A stretch of 64,000 nt of DNA from the NCBI GenBank assembly GCA_031265355.1, contig JAISCT010000003.1, positions 1 to 64,000 on the forward strand, given 5' to 3'. Source of the DNA: Oscillospiraceae bacterium. Lineage in GTDB: Bacteria; Bacillota; Clostridia; Oscillospirales; UBA929. How positions within the stretch are numbered: the first letter of the stretch is position 1; each line of letters starts with the position of its first letter. Positions 27,747 to 37,486 of this stretch are shown in pieces. A model generated the notes under the pieces. It saw only the letters and a list, made by a program, of their open reading frames with translations. It was not told the DNA's origin and ran no database searches. The position numbers and the translations under genes are program-made.

Positions 27747-27837
27747 AAATTGGGTAAATTACACAATTAAACCTGCCTCGTCCTCATAATAACACAAGAA
27801 TACTAGTATGTCAATATCTTTTTATCTATGTGAATCC
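27747..27837 (-). promoter_or_regulatory. Duplicated promoter, copy A (GH67 gene)
   Basis: On the minus strand: TTGACA (27,809-27,814), a 17-base spacer and TATTAT (27,786-27,791). The start of the spacer is part of the perfect palindrome ATACTAGTAT, a likely operator. This 91-base block matches the block upstream of the GH2 gene at about 81 positions, including sequence outside the promoter boxes. The GH67 start lies about 320 bases downstream, leaving a long untranslated leader without a recognised riboswitch. Confidence 0.8.
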
Positions 27838-27876
27838 AAAAATATAGCAATATATTCGTTCAAAATATACAAAGCA

Positions 27877-27915
27877 ACGGGCTTCCCGCAAGATATGGCT
27901 ATACGAGAAGCCCGT
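27877..27915 (-). terminator. Hairpin downstream of the GH2 gene
   Basis: Twelve-base arms ACGGGCTTCCCG and CGAGAAGCCCGT pair with one mismatch around a 15-base loop, 24 bases after the GH2 stop. In the minus direction the stem is followed by the T-rich TGCTTTGTATATTTTG. It separates the GH2 transcript from the downstream promoter of the GH67 gene. Confidence 0.65.
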
Positions 27916-27938
27916 CATATATTTACCGCCAAACGCGG

Positions 27939-30900
27939 CTACGGCGCACGGGTAACGACAATGTCGTCGATGCAAACGGTGGCGTTCTGGTTATTGGCTT
28001 TGCCCACGGCAATACCCCAAATCGCGCCGCCGGCCGTCGCAATCGGATAGCGGTAGGGTATATTGTCCGCGATATGCCTGCCGTCTATCCACAGCGAGTA
28101 CGTCTGTGCCGAAACGTCCATTAGCGCCTTGACGCTTACCCATCTGCCCGCCGCCCAGTCGCTGACGACCTCATGATTCGTATTGGACGTGCCTCCGGTG
28201 CGGTAGTTGATAGTCGTACCTCTTTGCTTGATGACCGTAAAAGCCGCGTCAGAAGCCGCACCGCCCGCGCCGCTGCCGCCGACGATGGAGATGCTGGCGT
28301 CATTGGCGACGGGATCGGGCAGCCACTTAAATTCAATCTGAAGCGAGCCGCTTGCTACAGGATTGAACTGGAATACGGCCTTCGTGTCCGCGCTCGGGCT
28401 ATACAGGGCGAAGCAGTTGTCGCCCGGCGCCCGCTCCACGATGTTCACCGTGGCGTTCGACGGATTAAGCAGCTTGGTCATTTCCGGCAGGGCCGGATAT
28501 GGCAAGGACGTGCCCAAACTGCCCGCCGCCAAGCCATTAAAATCAACGTCCAACAGACTGACGGGGCCGGGCTGCGCCGCCGTGACCGTCACTTCGAAGG
28601 ACTGCTCCCTCGTCCTGCTTTGATCGTCCGTGGCCGTGACGGTCAGCGTCGCGGAGCCGGGCGCTGTACCTGTGACGACCAGCTTTCTGGACGAGCCCGT
28701 TCCCACAATCCGTGCCGCCGCGGTGGCCGGGTCGGAGGACTGCACGTCCAGCGCTATGTCGGACGGGGCGTAAACAAGAGCAATTTCCGTCTCATAATCG
28801 GCGCCCGCCTCGACGTACTGGTTCGCTATCGGGCCCAAGCTGAACGAGTCGATAGGCGTTATGATAACGTCGTCATAATAGATGTCGTTGTCGGCCCCGG
28901 ACTGGCGCGTTCCGATGATAACATGGTTGATCTTTTTACCCTGGCTTGACGTCGTAAAGGGTATGTCCGTGCCGTACTGCACGCCGTTGATGACGACATC
29001 GTACCTCCTCGTGTCAGCGTCCACAATAAGTTCGATCTCGTGCCACGCCCTGGCGGCGAGGACGGGGCCTATCTTTGTCTGGTTCGAACTGCTGCCGCCG
29101 ACAGACCGGTACATGAACTGGCCTTCGTGAATGTAAGTTTCGATCATATAATAATCCGGTACGGTCGCGTCCGAAAGCGGCGGGCCGTCGTGCAGCACCA
29201 TGCGCTGGTATTGCAGCCTCGTACCCGTCGTATTCTCATAAACCTTCCATTTTACGGAATATTTGCCCGTAAGCAGCGGCGAAAACTTGCGACTGGCCAA
29301 CGCGTAGGCGCCGGTTTCTTTGTCCACCAGATGTACGGCCAGATTGTCCGCATGGCCGCCGCGCCCCATCGTTTCCACCGCTATCGTACGGTCGTCCGGC
29401 GCGGACAATATCCAGCCCTCCGGTTCCTCGTCGGGCTTCTGCTCTTCAAAGTCGTCGTAGAGGAACTCGCTTAGTATCCTGCGCTCCTTGGCGAATATGA
29501 CGAACATGTTGCCCGGCTCGGAAGGATCCTCTTTGTTGCTGCTTATGTTGACGCTCTCTTCCCTGTCCATCTCGACGCGGTATATCGAATAGCTGTAGCC
29601 GCCGATCATGAGCTTGTCGCCTGTGGGTACGAAACCCTTGCGCTCGCTCACCAGATGGTCGGAAAGCAGCCAGCCCGGTTTTGTCACCAGCCTGTCGTCG
29701 TGCGCGACATACACGTTCATGTCGCGCCCCGCACTAAATCGCACCATGTCCTCGGCCTGGCCGTCCGCGTCGTCGTTCGGCGCGAATATATAGTCGCTGT
29801 TGATGAGGTACATGGGCAGCTTGCCGAATGTGAGAGCCTTGCGGGCTTCCTCGTCGCCGCCGCCCTTTTTATTCCAATCGTTGTACGCATATTCGTTTTG
29901 CGCGCCCGGGTTGACGACGGATGCCTCGAACTCCGCGTTGGGGCTGCCGTTTTTGCCCGTATACGCAAGCTCTTTGATAAGCGCGGACTTGATTTTGAGC
30001 GTATCGTTGACCGGAGGCGCGGGCGTACCGTCGAAATCGCCGTAGCCCGGGTAGCTCGCGTCGCTCAGGTCATAGCCGAATATTTCCGGCATATCCCCGC
30101 TCAAGCCGCCGCCGTTGCTCACAGGGACAGACGCAAGTGTCGCGGACGCAGGGGTTATGCCGGCGCCGCCCAAGGCGAGCGGCTTACCCGGCTGCGCGGC
30201 GCCTATGCCTATGACCGACGCGCCCAGGGTCAACTCGCCGGATTTTTCGGTCGTGCGTACGGCCACGCGGTTGATACCGGCCTCGATATACAGCTCGGTC
30301 TTCATGATCGTGTCTTCGATGCCGCTGTTATAGCCGCCTTGCCATATGCCTGTCCCGGCCTCCGCAAACTGGCTTATGTCAAACTGGATTTTCGCGTCCA
30401 GCGTCAGGCAGCGCCTGCCCTGCGCGTCAACGGCCTCAATGTCGAAGAGCGCCACATCGCCGCCGGCTTTCAGCCCGCCGGGGCCTTCGATGGCAGTTAT
30501 CTTCAACGCGGCGGCCGGGCCATGCGTCTGTTTGGACTGCTCGCAAACCTTAACGCCGTTTTTGTCGTAGCCGACGGCCTTTATCTCCCCGGCTTCCCAG
30601 CCGACGTTTGGGAACGCGAAAAGGTATAAGTAGCTGGGCGACGCGTTGACGCCGACCAGCGTGTCGTTTACATACAGTTCCACCTTGGCGGCCGTGGACA
30701 CGACGTTGATCGTCTTGGACACCCCGGCCTTATAGTTCCAGTGGCCGATGATGTGCAGCGAGGGCTCGCCGCCCCACATGACCCGAGACGCGTAATAAGA
30801 CTCCTTTTCAAGTCTCACACCATCCACCTTGCCCGTCGTGCGGCTCATGTCGCTGACTGTACGCCCGTGGCTTGTGGAATCGGAGAAGATCCAGTCCGCA

Positions 30901-33164
30901 CCGCCGGAGTGCCACGGCTGCATCATAGGCTGCCATTTCTGGACGGCATAAGCGGCCAGTCTTTCGGACGTCCAGTCCTTATAGTCGGCCAAGCCAACGC
31001 TGTGATAGTCCTCATACCCTGCGGTATACAGATCCCAGACTCTGCGCGGGGCCTCTGAGCGGTCATACTCGCTTTCGACTATGGGGTACCCGCTGCCGCG
31101 CCCGGATGTGTTGCCGTCCGTAGACTCGCACACCGTCATATACGGCAGCATAAACGACGCGCTCTCGCGGGCGGTGCGCTCCCGATTGCCGCTTGGGTCC
31201 CACTTCATGATGAGGTCATACATCGTCTGAATGTTGACGTTTGTCTGGCCCGTAATATAATCGGACGTGTTGGGCACCTGCTGGTTGGCGTATTCCCACA
31301 GCAGTATGCAGGGGTTGTTGCGATAATATATAAGCATATCTTGGAAGGCTTCGAGGCGCACCCTCATGCTCCGGTCGTAATACTGGTAGCCGGAGCCAAG
31401 CGTGCCCTCACTCTCCACACCCGGCTGAACGGTTATCATGCCGTATTGGTTGGAGACGTCTATCTGGGAGGGAGAACCGGCCACGTGACCCCAGCGGATA
31501 TAGTTGCCGCCCGCGTCCTTCATCTGCTTGATGGTAAATTCCTGAAGCCAGTCCGGCAGGGCGGACGCGAGACCGGCCCACTCGTTTGTGGATTTCTGAC
31601 CCCAACCGTGCAGCTTGACGTTATGGCCGTTGATCTGGAAACCATAGTCATAGCTGAATTCCCACGTGCGCACGCCGAGCGGCGTCGCCGTGGAGTCCAC
31701 AACCTGGCCACCCATCTTGATATTTGTGACGACGCTATACAAATACGGATAATCCGGCGACCACAGTTTCGGATTCGTCAGCGTGAATGTAAGCACGGCC
31801 CTGCCACCCGCGATGTTGTCCGCGGATATGCCGGCGTCGGACGTTTTTTTGCCCGCCGGCAACGTCACACTCGTGGACTTCACCTCCACGACGTCGCCGT
31901 CCATGTCATAAATGACGGCCTCGTACTCAAATGTCTTGTCCTCGCCATACTCGTTGGCAATTTCCGCCTCGGCGGACACGCCGACAGACGAGAGATTCGG
32001 GGCCTCATTTTCCGTGTACACATACGTGCCTTGTGTCGCCAGGAAGCTGTAGAGCGGCAGCGTGATGTGCAGCGGGTCGGTCACGTACAGGTATAGGTTG
32101 CGGTATAGGCCGCCGTATGTGGGGTGCCAGTGCGAGTCGTGCCACGGCAGTACAAATTGGTCTTTGTCGGAAGAATTCCACTCGCCGAACGCTGTTGTGC
32201 GGTATGGGAACGTGTTGTCCACCAAAACGGCTATCACATTGTCGCCGCCGAAGTTGATATGCGGCGTAAGGTCGTAGCCGAAGGGGATAAAACCGTTCTC
32301 GCTTTTGCCCTCCAACTTCTCGCCGTTAAGCCACACCTCGGCGGACTGTCTGGCGGCCTCGAACTCAATGAACACTTTCTTTCCGGCCTCTATGGCGGGT
32401 ATCGAGAAATGCTTGCGATACCACATTTTACCAGTATACATCCAGCGCTGGCCCTCGTGAGTGCCGTCCGGCAAGACGGCGCCGTCCGTGTCCAGTATCT
32501 TATCGCTGTAGCTGGGCAGTGTGGACCCCCGGGCGCGCGTGTATTTTGAGAACGCGTCCGCGTCGTTAGGGCTGTGGGGCAGGTTCACGCCACTCCACGC
32601 CGAGTCGTCAAAGCCGGGGGCCTCGGGGTTTTGCGCGGCGAAGAGGTATGTATGGTCGTTGGGGCCTTCCGGCTCCGCCTTCGCGAACTTCCAGCCCATG
32701 TTGAAATTGTGTTTTTGCCGACTCTCAGGCAATGCCGGCTCCGGCGGCTCTATGGCCGCGAAATCTGTGTCGGCCGCTGCCAGCGGCACACAATCCGCGT
32801 CCCAGGCAAAAGCTTTATATGTATAGCCTTTCTCCTCAGGGTAGCTCTCTGTTGCGGCCGCAAATTCGGCGGAGGCAAATCCGCCCGCCTTAGCCGCAAA
32901 ATCTTTCGTTTCGGCGAAGGCAAGTGTGCCGTCGGCTGAGTAGGCGACCAAAACAAAGTTCCCCAAAAGGTCGCCTTCCGTATTGTTTTTCAGCGCCGCG
33001 CAAAATTTCCCCTCGCTTATCAGCGCGTCGAACACACAGCCCGGGGCGTCGGTTTCTGAAACGCCCGCCGCCAAAGCCGGCGCCAGCCCTGCAAACAAAG
33101 GGACAAGCATGGCGGCCATAAGCGCCACGGACAAGAATTTGCCGAAGAACTGTACTTTTTTCAT
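27939..33164 (-). CDS. Secreted multidomain GH2-family glycoside hydrolase
   Basis: This 1,741-residue exported protein has a signal peptide over 1-33 (start ATG 33,164 after GAGGAGGA). A beta module with YKAFAWDAD follows at about 40-130. The GH2 sugar-binding jelly roll (about 145-365), Ig-like domain and TIM barrel (about 500-760) come next. The nucleophile region is PIVESEYD (Glu699). At the acid/base position the usual NE of the WSxGNE motif reads WEYANQ, that is Gln628. A DUF4982-type beta domain follows (about 810-910), then further beta domains, a laminin-like domain, an Ig-like domain and a second laminin-like domain. GH2 enzymes include beta-galactosidases, glucuronidases and mannosidases; specificity here is open. 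Its shared promoter with the GH67 gene suggests joint action on the same hemicellulose. Confidence 0.88.
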   Translation of the reverse strand: MKKVQFFGKFLSVALMAAMLVPLFAGLAPALAAGVSETDAPGCVFDALISEGKFCAALKNNTEGDLLGNFVLVAYSADGTLAFAETKDFAAKAGGFASAEFAAATESYPEEKGYTYKAFAWDADCVPLAAADTDFAAIEPPEPALPESRQKHNFNMGWKFAKAEPEGPNDHTYLFAAQNPEAPGFDDSAWSGVNLPHSPNDADAFSKYTRARGSTLPSYSDKILDTDGAVLPDGTHEGQRWMYTGKMWYRKHFSIPAIEAGKKVFIEFEAARQSAEVWLNGEKLEGKSENGFIPFGYDLTPHINFGGDNVIAVLVDNTFPYRTTAFGEWNSSDKDQFVLPWHDSHWHPTYGGLYRNLYLYVTDPLHITLPLYSFLATQGTYVYTENEAPNLSSVGVSAEAEIANEYGEDKTFEYEAVIYDMDGDVVEVKSTSVTLPAGKKTSDAGISADNIAGGRAVLTFTLTNPKLWSPDYPYLYSVVTNIKMGGQVVDSTATPLGVRTWEFSYDYGFQINGHNVKLHGWGQKSTNEWAGLASALPDWLQEFTIKQMKDAGGNYIRWGHVAGSPSQIDVSNQYGMITVQPGVESEGTLGSGYQYYDRSMRVRLEAFQDMLIYYRNNPCILLWEYANQQVPNTSDYITGQTNVNIQTMYDLIMKWDPSGNRERTARESASFMLPYMTVCESTDGNTSGRGSGYPIVESEYDRSEAPRRVWDLYTAGYEDYHSVGLADYKDWTSERLAAYAVQKWQPMMQPWHSGGADWIFSDSTSHGRTVSDMSRTTGKVDGVRLEKESYYASRVMWGGEPSLHIIGHWNYKAGVSKTINVVSTAAKVELYVNDTLVGVNASPSYLYLFAFPNVGWEAGEIKAVGYDKNGVKVCEQSKQTHGPAAALKITAIEGPGGLKAGGDVALFDIEAVDAQGRRCLTLDAKIQFDISQFAEAGTGIWQGGYNSGIEDTIMKTELYIEAGINRVAVRTTEKSGELTLGASVIGIGAAQPGKPLALGGAGITPASATLASVPVSNGGGLSGDMPEIFGYDLSDASYPGYGDFDGTPAPPVNDTLKIKSALIKELAYTGKNGSPNAEFEASVVNPGAQNEYAYNDWNKKGGGDEEARKALTFGKLPMYLINSDYIFAPNDDADGQAEDMVRFSAGRDMNVYVAHDDRLVTKPGWLLSDHLVSERKGFVPTGDKLMIGGYSYSIYRVEMDREESVNISSNKEDPSEPGNMFVIFAKERRILSEFLYDDFEEQKPDEEPEGWILSAPDDRTIAVETMGRGGHADNLAVHLVDKETGAYALASRKFSPLLTGKYSVKWKVYENTTGTRLQYQRMVLHDGPPLSDATVPDYYMIETYIHEGQFMYRSVGGSSSNQTKIGPVLAARAWHEIELIVDADTRRYDVVINGVQYGTDIPFTTSSQGKKINHVIIGTRQSGADNDIYYDDVIITPIDSFSLGPIANQYVEAGADYETEIALVYAPSDIALDVQSSDPATAAARIVGTGSSRKLVVTGTAPGSATLTVTATDDQSRTREQSFEVTVTAAQPGPVSLLDVDFNGLAAGSLGTSLPYPALPEMTKLLNPSNATVNIVERAPGDNCFALYSPSADTKAVFQFNPVASGSLQIEFKWLPDPVANDASISIVGGSGAGGAASDAAFTVIKQRGTTINYRTGGTSNTNHEVVSDWAAGRWVSVKALMDVSAQTYSLWIDGRHIADNIPYRYPIATAGGAIWGIAVGKANNQNATVCIDDIVVTRAP

Positions 33165-33218
33165 ATCCAAAAAATCCTCCTCACTATTTGCCGCCGGAAC
33201 CACAAGCTCGACATCGAA

Positions 33219-33309
33219 AAATTGGGTAAAATACACAATTAAATCCAACTTATCCTCATAATAACATGAGAATACTAGTATGTCAATATCTTTTTATCTA
33301 TGCGAATCC
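33219..33309 (-). promoter_or_regulatory. Duplicated promoter, copy B (GH2 gene)
   Basis: On the minus strand: TTGACA (33,281-33,286), a 17-base spacer and TATTAT (33,258-33,263), with the ATACTAGTAT palindrome at the start of the spacer as in copy A. About ten mismatches in 91 bases separate the two copies. The GH2 start is about 90 bases downstream, a much shorter leader than for GH67. Confidence 0.8.
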
Positions 33310-33429
33310 AATAACACAGAAATTTATTTATGCAATATATACACTTTTCGTTTTGAGGGGCACCGCACGCTTCTCACCGCATCCCTTTTTGTTCTCCACT
33401 CTCCGCCCGCACGGCGCCACAAAACAAGG

Positions 33430-33481
33430 CCCTCCGGCCACTACATCTTGTATATGCCTACAAGATACAGTGGCCGGAGGG
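33430..33481. repeat. 23-base near-perfect inverted repeat beside the recombinase gene
   Basis: The arms at 33,430-33,452 and 33,459-33,481 pair at 21 of 23 positions around a six-base loop, beginning CCCTCCGGCCACT and ending AGTGGCCGGAGGG. There is no T tract on either side. It lies between the GH2 promoter and the serine recombinase gene. It may be a recombination or binding site for that enzyme, or a strong transcript barrier. Confidence 0.6.
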
Positions 33482-33597
33482 TCTTCGAGCCAATCCGTCC
33501 GACGCCGCGCCGCGCCGCCCACAATTCCAAAAAGTCTTGCATTCTCTGGTTTTTCGCCGTATTCTTAGTAGTAACACACAGACAGGGAGGTCATGTG

Positions 33598-34278
33598 ATG
33601 GAACATCAGAAAATTTTCGGTTACGCACGCGTTTCCAGCCGGGAACAAAACAGCGCCCGGCAGTTTGAGGCACTGAGGAACGCCGGCGTTATCCCCGGCC
33701 AGGTCTACTCGGACCAGGCCAGCGGCAAGGACTTTGAACGTACGGAGTACCAGGCGCTCAAGGCACGGCTCTGCGCGGGCGACATCCTTGTCGTTAAGAG
33801 CATCGACCGGCTTGGGCGCAACTACCACGAGATCATTGAGGAATGGAAGGCGCTCACAAAGGACTTGGGAGTGCACATTCGGGTGCTGGATCTGCCCTTG
33901 CTGGACACCACCAAGAGCGGCAAGGACCTGACCGGGACTTTCATCGCGGACATTGTGCTGCAGATTCTCTCCTATGTGGCGGAACAGGAGCGCGTCAACA
34001 TTCGCCAGCGGCAGGCGGAGGGCATCGCGCTGGCCCGGGCGCAGGGCAAACACCTGGGCCGCCCTTACATCCCCAAACCCCCCAACTTCGACAAGGTCTA
34101 CGAACACTGGCGGGCGGGGCATATCCCCGCGGCCAAGGCGCTCAAACAAACCGGGCTGAAGCGGAGTACCTTCGACCGCTTTGTCCGAGAGAAAAAAGCG
34201 GAAGCCGCCGCCCGGACCACATCCATAGTACCCGCCGCCGCACCGCCCGCGGCCCCTACGTGTCAAAACAGCCTGTGA
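33598..34278 (+). CDS. Serine site-specific recombinase (resolvase/invertase family)
   Basis: This 226-residue protein has an N-terminal resolvase domain: FGYARVSSREQNSARQ with the catalytic serine, DQASGKDFERTEY, GDILVVKSIDRLGRNY, and the long E helix with RQRQAEGIALA. It ends in a helix-turn-helix (AKALKQTGLKRSTFDRFV) and an Ala/Pro-rich tail. The ATG at 33,598 follows GGGAGG; the frame is open far upstream but without homology. A TTGCAT-17-TATTCT promoter lies about 50 bases upstream. Such enzymes cut and rejoin DNA at short inverted sites, as resolvases or invertases. No transposon ends were found, so it may be domesticated or act on the inverted repeat just upstream. Confidence 0.92.
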   Translation: MEHQKIFGYARVSSREQNSARQFEALRNAGVIPGQVYSDQASGKDFERTEYQALKARLCAGDILVVKSIDRLGRNYHEIIEEWKALTKDLGVHIRVLDLPLLDTTKSGKDLTGTFIADIVLQILSYVAEQERVNIRQRQAEGIALARAQGKHLGRPYIPKPPNFDKVYEHWRAGHIPAAKALKQTGLKRSTFDRFVREKKAEAAARTTSIVPAAAPPAAPTCQNSL

Positions 34279-34282
34279 CGCA

Positions 34283-37200
34283 TTACACTTGAAAATAGGC
34301 CAGTACTCCTTCGGCGAGGGCATGGGCCAGACGGCTTTGCGCCTTGTCATCGGCCATCCACTCGGCCTCGGCGGGGTTACAGAGGAAACCTGTTTCCACG
34401 ATGAACGAGGGCGTCCAGGCGGGGCGCGCCACGTAGAGATTGGACTGGTGACTGCCCCGGCCGCCGCGCCCCAGGGCGGCCGGCACGAACTCGTAGAGCG
34501 TCTCGGCCGCGTCCCGCCCCACTCGGTTGCGGTACCAGGTGGAGAGTCCGGATATCTCCGACGCGTCCACGTTGCTGTCGAGGCTGTTGCCGTGGATAGA
34601 CAGGAACAGATCGGGCCGGAGCGCGCGGCTCTGGGCGACGCGCGCGGCCAAGGACACCGTCGTATCCTCCGTGCGCGTCATAACGACGGTGGCGCCCAGC
34701 TGTTCGAGCTCCCAGCGCACCTTCGAGGCCGTATACAAATTGATTGTCTTCTCCGGAAGGCGATCCCCGAAGGGGCCCAGCGCACCGCTCTCTCCGCCGC
34801 CGTGGCCCGGATCGATCAGGACGACAAGACCGGCCAGCGGCTTCGCCCCGCCGCCGGCGCGCGGGTGACGCTTGATGTGGAGGATCAGCGTACCGTCTTT
34901 CGCGGCTGTCACATAGTAGCCGTCCAGTCGTTCACCCGCCCGGAGCGCACCTTTGTACACCGCATTGGCGCCGTTGCGCGCCGCCGTGAACGAGCCAAAC
35001 GGCGTGTCCGCCGGGAGACTCACCGACGGCGGCGTCTCGGCGCCGTACACGGTGAATGTGAGCGTCTGGCCGTCGTATTCAACCTGGGTAGCGCTGCAGA
35101 CGCTGCCGCTCAACGCGAGGGTGTCCCACCCCTGGCCCCGCGCGTAGACGGCGCCGGTCAACCGATTCACCAGCGCCTGCCGCTCCTCGGTGCGGGTGAC
35201 GTCGTCGCCCGAGACCCAGCCGCCCATGGCCAGCCGCACCCAAGCGCCGCCGCCCGTGACGGCGGTGATATTGTCCCGCTGACCTTGACTGAGTTCTCCC
35301 TGCGGTCCGCCGGAGGTGGAGGCTTTGGCATAAACATAGGCGGTTTCCGACACAACCTGCGCGCAATAGGGCGCGCCCTCGGGCAAACACTTGACGACGC
35401 GCGCCGTCTGGGTACTCGTCCGCCCGTCGAGCATCATCTGATAGACGGGCGCACCCACCGTGACGACCTGCCCCGTGACATCGGTGTCCGGCAATGTGTA
35501 GTCGTATGCATAGGTAGTGGCGTAGTACCCGCCGCCCGCCGGCTGCTTTTTCACCGCCGGCTCCATCGGGAAGCTCTTGCCGCCCAGCGTCACCGTGACG
35601 CTCGCGCCGATGGGAGCCTTGCAGCGGAGTTTTATCGTCTCGCCCGGCCTGCCGTACTCCTCTCCGTCGGACGGGGCGCCGGATCCGGCCGCGATCTCGG
35701 CCTTGTCCATCCGCTCCGGCGAAGAGGAAGAGGACGGAGACGTCCGCGTGATCGTGACAGAGACGCTCCGGCTCCCCTGTTTAAACGTGAACTTGTTGGC
35801 CCCCTTCTCAAGCGGGAGCAGAACACCAAAAGCTCCGCCCGGGCCGCACCCGGCCACCGTTTGGCCGTTGACGGACAGTGCCTGCGCGGGGTCGGAGACG
35901 CCTAAGACGTAGTAACTATCGTCGGAGGTAGAGACGTTTTTCGAGGGACGACCCAGCGCCAGCGTCTTAAAATCCGCCGTCGGCATGACGAAAGGGGCGC
36001 CGGGCCCAGCCGAAACGGTGGCGGACGGCGCGACACTCTCTTGCCCTGCGCCTCGGTAGACGCCCTTCACCGCCCGGTAGAGCGCGCCTTTTTCGGCAAA
36101 AAAACCGTAACGAAAGTGCACGTCGCCCGCCACTTCGGGCGTGGCGGCGTTCATCGTGAGCTGTCTAACAATCTCATCCGCGCCGTACCACGGATCCGAG
36201 GGACTTTCCCCCGTGCCGGTGCGGTAATCGGCGTGGCCGACGTACAGGTCGACGCCGGTGTTCCGCACCACATCCCGCCACCAGTCAAGCAAGATCTGGT
36301 AGTCGGCCACGTCGTATCCTATGTGCCAATAGAGCTGCGGACAGATGTAATCAAGCCAACCGGACTTCACCCACCGCCGCGTATCGGCAAAGTGGGCCGA
36401 ATAGGACTCCTGCCCCCGCGTATCGCTGCCGTCCTGCTGGGAGGCGCGGTTGGCCCAGATGCCGAACGGGCTGACACCGAACCGGCAGTTCGGCCGCAGG
36501 TCCTTGACCGTCCGCTGCGTGTCTTGGATCAGCCGATTTATGTTGTCGCGCCGCCAGTCGTCCTTTTGGGCAAAGCCCGCGCCGTGGGCGGCGTAGGCGG
36601 CGTCGTCCGGAAAGTCCGCGCCCGGATAAAAATAGTCATCGTAGTGGACGCCGTCGATCTCGTAGCGGCGGACGAGCTCCGCCACCCCGCTCACGATCAG
36701 CCGGCGTACATCGGGCAGGCCCGGGTTGTAATACAGTTTGCCGTCCCGGTAGGCCACCACCCAGTCCGGATGACGGCGGGCCGGGTTGTCCGCGGAGAGC
36801 GACGTCAGGTCGTGCCCGCCCGCGCCGCCCGCCGTGACGCGGAAGGGGTTAACCCACGCGTGCAGGGCCAGGCCGCGCCTGTGAGCCTCCTCCACCCAGA
36901 AGGCGAGCGGGTCAAAGTCCCCGGTCGGCGCCTGCCCCTGTGTCCCGGTCAAATTGGCCGACCATGGGAAGACCTCCGAGCGGTACAACGCGTCGCCGGT
37001 CGGGCGCACCTGCAAAATCACGGCATTGAAACCGACGTCCACGGCACCGTCCAAAATGCGGAGCGCCTCCTGTTTCAGCGCGTCCACCGCAAGGCCGGCC
37101 CGAGACGGGTAGTCCAAGTTCAGTACCGACGCCACCCAGACCGCGCGAAACGGGGCCGTCTCAGACGACGCCGGCGACGGCGGCGGTGGGGCCGACCCCA

Positions 37201-37486
37201 CCGGCGGAGTCGTTTCGCTCTGCCCGCCAGCGGCGGGCAGACCGGGTTCGCCCGGCGTCTCGGCGGCGGGCTGGACCGAACCGGACGGGCTCTCGCCCTC
37301 CGGCCGTCCGGATGCCTCAGACCGCTCCGGCGGCTCTGGCGGCGCGGCGCTGCCCGACGGATGTAAATCCGCTCTTTCAGGCACGCTTTCCGGCGCGTAA
37401 GCAAAGAAGTAGACTCCGCCCGCCCCCAACACCAGCACGGCCAGCGCCGTAATCAGGCCCATCAAAATCTTCGCATTTCTCCGCAT
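34283..37486 (-). CDS. Membrane-anchored GHL10 (DUF187)-amidase_3 cell-wall hydrolase
   Basis: This 1,067-residue protein has an N-terminal membrane anchor (residues about 8-30) and a Pro/Ser/Glu-rich linker to about 110. A glycosyl-hydrolase-like GHL10 domain follows (FRAVWVASVLNLDYP, ILQVRPTGDALY, DGVHYDDYFYP). The middle has beta regions including an SH3-like segment (YVYAKASTSGG). The C-terminus is a zinc N-acetylmuramoyl-L-alanine amidase (LIDPGHGGGESGA, LPEKTINL, LSIHGNS, FIVETGFL: His, Glu, His, Glu). It probably trims peptidoglycan at the outer face of the membrane, as in division or sporulation-type wall remodelling. The ATG at 37,486 follows GGAGG. It is convergent with the recombinase gene, with only four bases between stops. 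Confidence 0.92.
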   Translation of the reverse strand: MRRNAKILMGLITALAVLVLGAGGVYFFAYAPESVPERADLHPSGSAAPPEPPERSEASGRPEGESPSGSVQPAAETPGEPGLPAAGGQSETTPPVGSAPPPPSPASSETAPFRAVWVASVLNLDYPSRAGLAVDALKQEALRILDGAVDVGFNAVILQVRPTGDALYRSEVFPWSANLTGTQGQAPTGDFDPLAFWVEEAHRRGLALHAWVNPFRVTAGGAGGHDLTSLSADNPARRHPDWVVAYRDGKLYYNPGLPDVRRLIVSGVAELVRRYEIDGVHYDDYFYPGADFPDDAAYAAHGAGFAQKDDWRRDNINRLIQDTQRTVKDLRPNCRFGVSPFGIWANRASQQDGSDTRGQESYSAHFADTRRWVKSGWLDYICPQLYWHIGYDVADYQILLDWWRDVVRNTGVDLYVGHADYRTGTGESPSDPWYGADEIVRQLTMNAATPEVAGDVHFRYGFFAEKGALYRAVKGVYRGAGQESVAPSATVSAGPGAPFVMPTADFKTLALGRPSKNVSTSDDSYYVLGVSDPAQALSVNGQTVAGCGPGGAFGVLLPLEKGANKFTFKQGSRSVSVTITRTSPSSSSSPERMDKAEIAAGSGAPSDGEEYGRPGETIKLRCKAPIGASVTVTLGGKSFPMEPAVKKQPAGGGYYATTYAYDYTLPDTDVTGQVVTVGAPVYQMMLDGRTSTQTARVVKCLPEGAPYCAQVVSETAYVYAKASTSGGPQGELSQGQRDNITAVTGGGAWVRLAMGGWVSGDDVTRTEERQALVNRLTGAVYARGQGWDTLALSGSVCSATQVEYDGQTLTFTVYGAETPPSVSLPADTPFGSFTAARNGANAVYKGALRAGERLDGYYVTAAKDGTLILHIKRHPRAGGGAKPLAGLVVLIDPGHGGGESGALGPFGDRLPEKTINLYTASKVRWELEQLGATVVMTRTEDTTVSLAARVAQSRALRPDLFLSIHGNSLDSNVDASEISGLSTWYRNRVGRDAAETLYEFVPAALGRGGRGSHQSNLYVARPAWTPSFIVETGFLCNPAEAEWMADDKAQSRLAHALAEGVLAYFQV

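Noticed and set aside
34289-37366. Long plus-strand open frames opposite the amidase gene
   Set aside because: Arg/Ala/Val-rich antisense shadows of a gene with complete zinc ligands.
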